A DNA stretch of 9,345 nt from Sphingomonas sp. CCH9-E2 (GTDB taxonomy: Bacteria; Pseudomonadota; Alphaproteobacteria; Sphingomonadales; Sphingomonadaceae), in contig NZ_LSJM01000303.1 of NCBI RefSeq assembly GCF_001557215.1, positions 1-9,345 of the forward strand, written 5' to 3'. Of this stretch, positions 7,450-9,345 are shown piece by piece. How positions within the stretch are numbered: position 1 is the first letter of the stretch; each line of letters starts with the position of its first letter. The translations under genes and the position numbers were made by a program. The notes under the pieces were generated by a model. That model ran no database searches. It saw nothing but the letters and a program-made list of their open reading frames with translations, and was not told where the DNA came from.

Positions 7450-7450
7450 A
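7437..7450. promoter_or_regulatory. LacI-type operator candidate in the divergent gap
   Basis: TGACACCGGTGCCA is a 14-bp palindrome with one mismatch to TGACACCGGTGTCA. It shares the ten bases TGACACCGGT with the site before the receptor gene (there on the minus strand). It has a central CG, as in LacI/GalR-family operators. Its presence in both regulatory gaps of the locus makes a chance origin less likely. Confidence 0.5.
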
Positions 7451-7485
7451 CAATCTTTCCAATTGACGCATAGTCGCAGATAAGG

Positions 7486-7496
7486 TTGTCACACAA
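7486..7496. promoter_or_regulatory. FadR-subfamily GntR operator candidate C (divergent gap)
   Basis: TTGTCACACAA, extended symmetrically to GTTGT-CAC-ACAAC (7485-7497), fits the FadR-subfamily pattern TNGT-N3-ACNA exactly. It is the most symmetric of the three copies. It lies 24 bp upstream of the DUF4861 start, whose operon carries the FadR-type regulator gene, so autoregulation and joint control of the GH105-type operon are likely. Confidence 0.55.
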
Positions 7497-7520
7497 CTAC
7501 GCGATAGTCGAGAGGATAGG

Positions 7521-8438
7521 ATGTCGAACGCGCGCACAGGTCGCATTGCCGGGAGCATCGCCGCACTTGTGCTGCTGGCCGCTCCGACGGCCGGGGCGCA
7601 GGAGCGCAAGCCGCTGCGCCCGGCTTCTGCGGAGGAACAGGCGACGCGCGCGGCGGTGTCGATCGCCGACTATCGCTATGGCGACCTGTTGTTCGAGAAT
7701 GACCGGATCGCATTCCGTATCTATGGCCGACCGCTGGAAGCTGCCGAGCCGCCCTCCTCCTCCGGCATCGATGCGTGGGGCAAGCGCGTGCGCTGGCCGT
7801 TCATGGACCGGCAGTTGCGCACCGGCGACCAGCATCAGGATCAGGGTGAGGGCGTCGATTTCTACAATGTCGGTACCGGGCGCGGGATCGGGGGCCTGGG
7901 CATCTGGCACGACAATAAGCTGTGGACGTCGCGCAACTATGTGAACCCGCGCATGGAGAGCGCCGGGCCGGATCGTGCGGCGTTCAGCGTCGATTATCCC
8001 GCCTGGCCGGTCGACACCGCGCGCAACGTGGCCGAGACGCGGCAGTTCGCGTTGGCGCCGGACAGCAACTTCATCCGGATGACATCGACGATTGCGTCGA
8101 GCAGCGCCGAGCCGCTGACGGTTGCGATCGGCCTGTCCAAGCGCCCCACCGGCACCGCGCTGGGCAAGGTCACCAAGGACGGCGAGCGGGCGCGGCTGAT
8201 CTGGTGGGGGCCGGAAACGCCCGACAAGGGCGCGATGGCGGGCGCGGTGATGATCGATCCGGCCGCGTTCGCCGGCTTCGCCGAGGATGCCGACAATTAT
8301 CTGATTCTGGTCCGGGTTACGCCGGGCAAGCCCTTTGTCTATTATGCCGGCGCGGCGTGGAGCGGCGGTCCCGATTTCAAGCGCGAACCCGATTGGCACG
8401 CCTATGTCCAGCAGCAACGTCCTGATTTCACACCCTAG
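7521..8438 (+). CDS. Secreted DUF4861-family protein
   Basis: A 305-aa protein with a signal peptide (1-26, cleavage TAGA|QERK), so periplasmic or extracellular. The remainder matches the DUF4861 family as I know it, with YGDLLFENDRIAFRIYG (53-69), SSSGIDAWGKRV (79-90), HQDQGEGVDFYNVGTGRGIG (105-124) and a C-terminal AGAAWSGGPDFKREPDWHAY (276-295). The predicted structure is mostly beta. The His-Asp-Glu-Asp-Tyr cluster at 105-115 is a plausible active or metal site. Members recur in uronate-glycan loci next to GH88/GH105 enzymes, but I know no firm biochemical function. The length covers the whole domain, so it is not truncated. ATG at 7521 is preceded by AGAGG at five bases. It is followed after 34 bp by the regulator gene, probably in one transcript. 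Confidence 0.82.
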   Translation: MSNARTGRIAGSIAALVLLAAPTAGAQERKPLRPASAEEQATRAAVSIADYRYGDLLFENDRIAFRIYGRPLEAAEPPSSSGIDAWGKRVRWPFMDRQLRTGDQHQDQGEGVDFYNVGTGRGIGGLGIWHDNKLWTSRNYVNPRMESAGPDRAAFSVDYPAWPVDTARNVAETRQFALAPDSNFIRMTSTIASSSAEPLTVAIGLSKRPTGTALGKVTKDGERARLIWWGPETPDKGAMAGAVMIDPAAFAGFAEDADNYLILVRVTPGKPFVYYAGAAWSGGPDFKREPDWHAYVQQQRPDFTP

Positions 8439-8472
8439 CCAGCCCCAGCCGCGCAATGCTATCGGTCCCGTA

Positions 8473-9204
8473 ATGACGGTGACCAAGGCGGCATCGCTGG
8501 CCGACGATCTGGTTCAGCGGTTCGAGGAACAGATCGAACGGGGGGAAATGCCCCCCGGTTCGCGTTTTCCGACCGAGAAGGCGATTACCGAGAGCTTTGG
8601 CGTCAGTCGCACCGTGGTGCGCGAGGCCTATTCGCGCCTTGCCGCGCGCGGGTTGCTGGTGTCGAGGCGCGGGTCGGGGGCTTATGTCGCGGAAGGCGCG
8701 CAATATCGCGCGTTCCAGGTGACGCCGGACGAGGTCAGCGCGATCGACGACGTGCTGCGCCTGCTGGAAATGCGCATGGGGTTCGAGGCCGAAATGGCCG
8801 CGCTGGCCGCCGAGCGCCGGACCGAGGCGGACCTGGCGGACATCCGCGCTGCGCTGGCGGCGATGGATGCGAGCACCGAGGCGGAAGGATCGGTCGCCGC
8901 CGACGCCGCCTTCCACGCGGCCATCGCGCGGGCGACGGGCAACGCCTATTTCGTGCGCTTCACGCAGTTTCTAGGCGTGCGTCTGGTGCCGTCGCGCAAG
9001 CTGTATCTGCAGGGCAACGACCCCCGGAAGCATCAGCGCTACGCCCGCATGATCAACCGCGACCATGAGGCGATCTACGCGGCGATTGTGGCGGGCGACC
9101 CGGTGGCAGCACGGCGCGCGGCGCGGCGGCATATCCAGAAGTCGATCGACCGGCATGAGGCGCTGAAGGCGGGGCGCAGCGATGGCGAAGGCGACGCGGG
9201 GTGA
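8473..9204 (+). CDS. GntR-family transcription regulator, FadR subfamily
   Basis: A 243-aa DNA-binding regulator, cytoplasmic. An N-terminal winged helix-turn-helix (about 8-74) includes GEMPPGSRFPTEKAITESFG and the recognition helix SRTVVREAYSRL (45-56), with the wing RRGSGAYVAE. A C-terminal all-helical FCD ligand domain (about 97-225) carries the usual metal-site residues Asp144, His148, His198 and His220, in DAAFH, RDHEAIYAAI and RRAARRHI. FCD-type regulators commonly sense uronates, keto-deoxy sugar acids or similar carboxylates, which fits the locus. The ATG at 8473 gives the standard FadR length but has no clear Shine-Dalgarno. In-frame ATGs at 8404 and 8335 would overlap the DUF4861 gene and add a low-complexity N-terminus. 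It probably binds the three TTGTCAYACA elements in this window. Confidence 0.92.
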   Translation: MTVTKAASLADDLVQRFEEQIERGEMPPGSRFPTEKAITESFGVSRTVVREAYSRLAARGLLVSRRGSGAYVAEGAQYRAFQVTPDEVSAIDDVLRLLEMRMGFEAEMAALAAERRTEADLADIRAALAAMDASTEAEGSVAADAAFHAAIARATGNAYFVRFTQFLGVRLVPSRKLYLQGNDPRKHQRYARMINRDHEAIYAAIVAGDPVAARRAARRHIQKSIDRHEALKAGRSDGEGDAG

Positions 9205-9217
9205 GGACACCTCAATT

Positions 9218-9240
9218 CCTCCCCTGCCCCGCAGGGGAGG
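9218..9240 (+). terminator. Strong hairpin after the regulator gene
   Basis: A perfect 10-bp stem, CCTCCCCTGC (9218-9227) and GCAGGGGAGG (9231-9240), with loop CCC, lies 13 bp after the regulator stop. It is a likely end for the plus-strand operon. No T-run follows, so termination may not be purely intrinsic. Confidence 0.55.
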
Positions 9241-9287
9241 TGGCAGCGCGTAAGCGCTGACGGAGGGGCCGCCCTCGCAGAGGGCGG
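9218..9287. repeat. Triple-hairpin intergenic module of sphingomonad type
   Basis: Three consecutive perfect hairpins occur: the 10-bp stem above; CAGCGC/GCGCTG (9244-9249, 9254-9259) with a GTAA loop, a GNRA tetraloop as RNA; and CCGCCCTC/GAGGGCGG (9269-9276, 9280-9287). The order GGGGAGGTGGCAGCG, then GCGCTGACGGAGGGG, resembles a repeat found between many sphingomonad genes; this is recollection, not a search. The remainder to the window end (9288-9345) has no gene I can support; GCCCCTC at 9324-9330 can pair with GAGGGGC at 9263-9269. Confidence 0.5.
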
Positions 9288-9345
9288 AACTTCGCGGAAC
9301 TGTTCACGGCTGTCTGCTCAGCCGCCCCTCTACCCCCCGCTGCGC

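Larger units (their letters stand above)
7361..7520. promoter_or_regulatory. Divergent control region between the GH105-type and DUF4861 genes
   Basis: This 160-bp gap drives two divergent operons. It holds a LacI-type palindrome (7437-7450), a FadR-type palindrome (7486-7496), -35-like hexamers TTGACA (7436-7441) and TTGACG (7463-7468) on the plus strand, and Shine-Dalgarno sequences at each edge: AAGGA before the ATG at 7360 and AGAGG before the ATG at 7521. I found no convincing -10 boxes at standard spacing, so the promoters are not placed exactly. Confidence 0.6.

Noticed and set aside
8335..8472. Longer regulator starting at 8335 or 8404
   Set aside because: The extension overlaps the DUF4861 coding end, lacks domain character and exceeds the usual FadR-subfamily length. 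The winged helix begins right after the ATG at 8473.
7497..8486. Open frame of 329 codons on the minus strand, antisense to the DUF4861 gene
   Set aside because: The plus-strand frame has a Shine-Dalgarno, signal peptide and family motifs; the antisense product has none.
9205..9345. CRISPR or mobile-element end at the right edge
   Set aside because: The repeats are three different inverted repeats, not regularly spaced direct repeats. No transposase or target-site duplication is visible.

Overview
The window is GC-rich, densely coded DNA whose closest fit is an alphaproteobacterium of the Sphingomonas/Sphingomonadaceae type. Three things point there: a SusD-less TonB-dependent receptor of the Xanthomonas/Caulobacter/Sphingomonas class, the codon bias, and CCCCTCCCT/AGGGAGGGG and CCTCCCCTGC/GCAGGGGAGG hairpin modules between genes, which resemble those of sphingomonad genomes. 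No phylogenetic test could be run. The whole window reads as one compact polysaccharide-utilization locus of six genes, probably for a uronic-acid-containing glycan.

Layout. Minus strand, in transcription order: (i) a GH88/GH105-type unsaturated glycuronyl hydrolase (6191-7360); (ii) a 625-aa secreted protein of no family I can name, probably an all-alpha toroid followed by a beta domain (4314-6191), whose ATG overlaps the preceding stop by one base (TGATG); (iii) a 103-bp gap with its own probable promoter; (iv) a 967-aa TonB-dependent receptor (1307-4210); (v) an alginate-lyase-superfamily protein (66-1310), whose GTG start overlaps the receptor stop by four bases (GTGA). Plus strand, diverging from the hydrolase across 160 bp: (vi) a DUF4861 secreted protein (7521-8438) and (vii) a GntR regulator of the FadR subfamily (8473-9204), 34 bp apart and probably one operon. 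G+C-rich hairpins close both ends (36-56 and 9218-9287). No stretch longer than 300 bp lacks a gene.

How the genes may work together (inference). The lyase-fold protein, perhaps with the unassigned protein, would cut the glycan by beta-elimination. The receptor would import oligosaccharides into the periplasm using TonB energy. The GH105-type enzyme would remove the terminal 4,5-unsaturated uronate. The DUF4861 protein would act on the same material. The FadR-type regulator would sense a resulting uronate or keto-acid. No inner-membrane transporter and no uronate-catabolism gene is present, so those steps must be encoded elsewhere.

Regulation is the most striking part. Three copies of a TTGTCAYACA element, fitting the FadR-subfamily half-site pattern TNGT-N3-ACNA exactly or with one mismatch, lie in the two regulatory gaps (7486-7496, 4271-4281, 4318-4328). 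The same gaps each hold a 14-bp near-palindrome one base from TGACACCGGTGTCA (4252-4265, 7437-7450), which looks like a LacI-family operator, yet no LacI-family gene is present. This suggests two-input control: the local GntR protein plus a LacI-type regulator encoded elsewhere.
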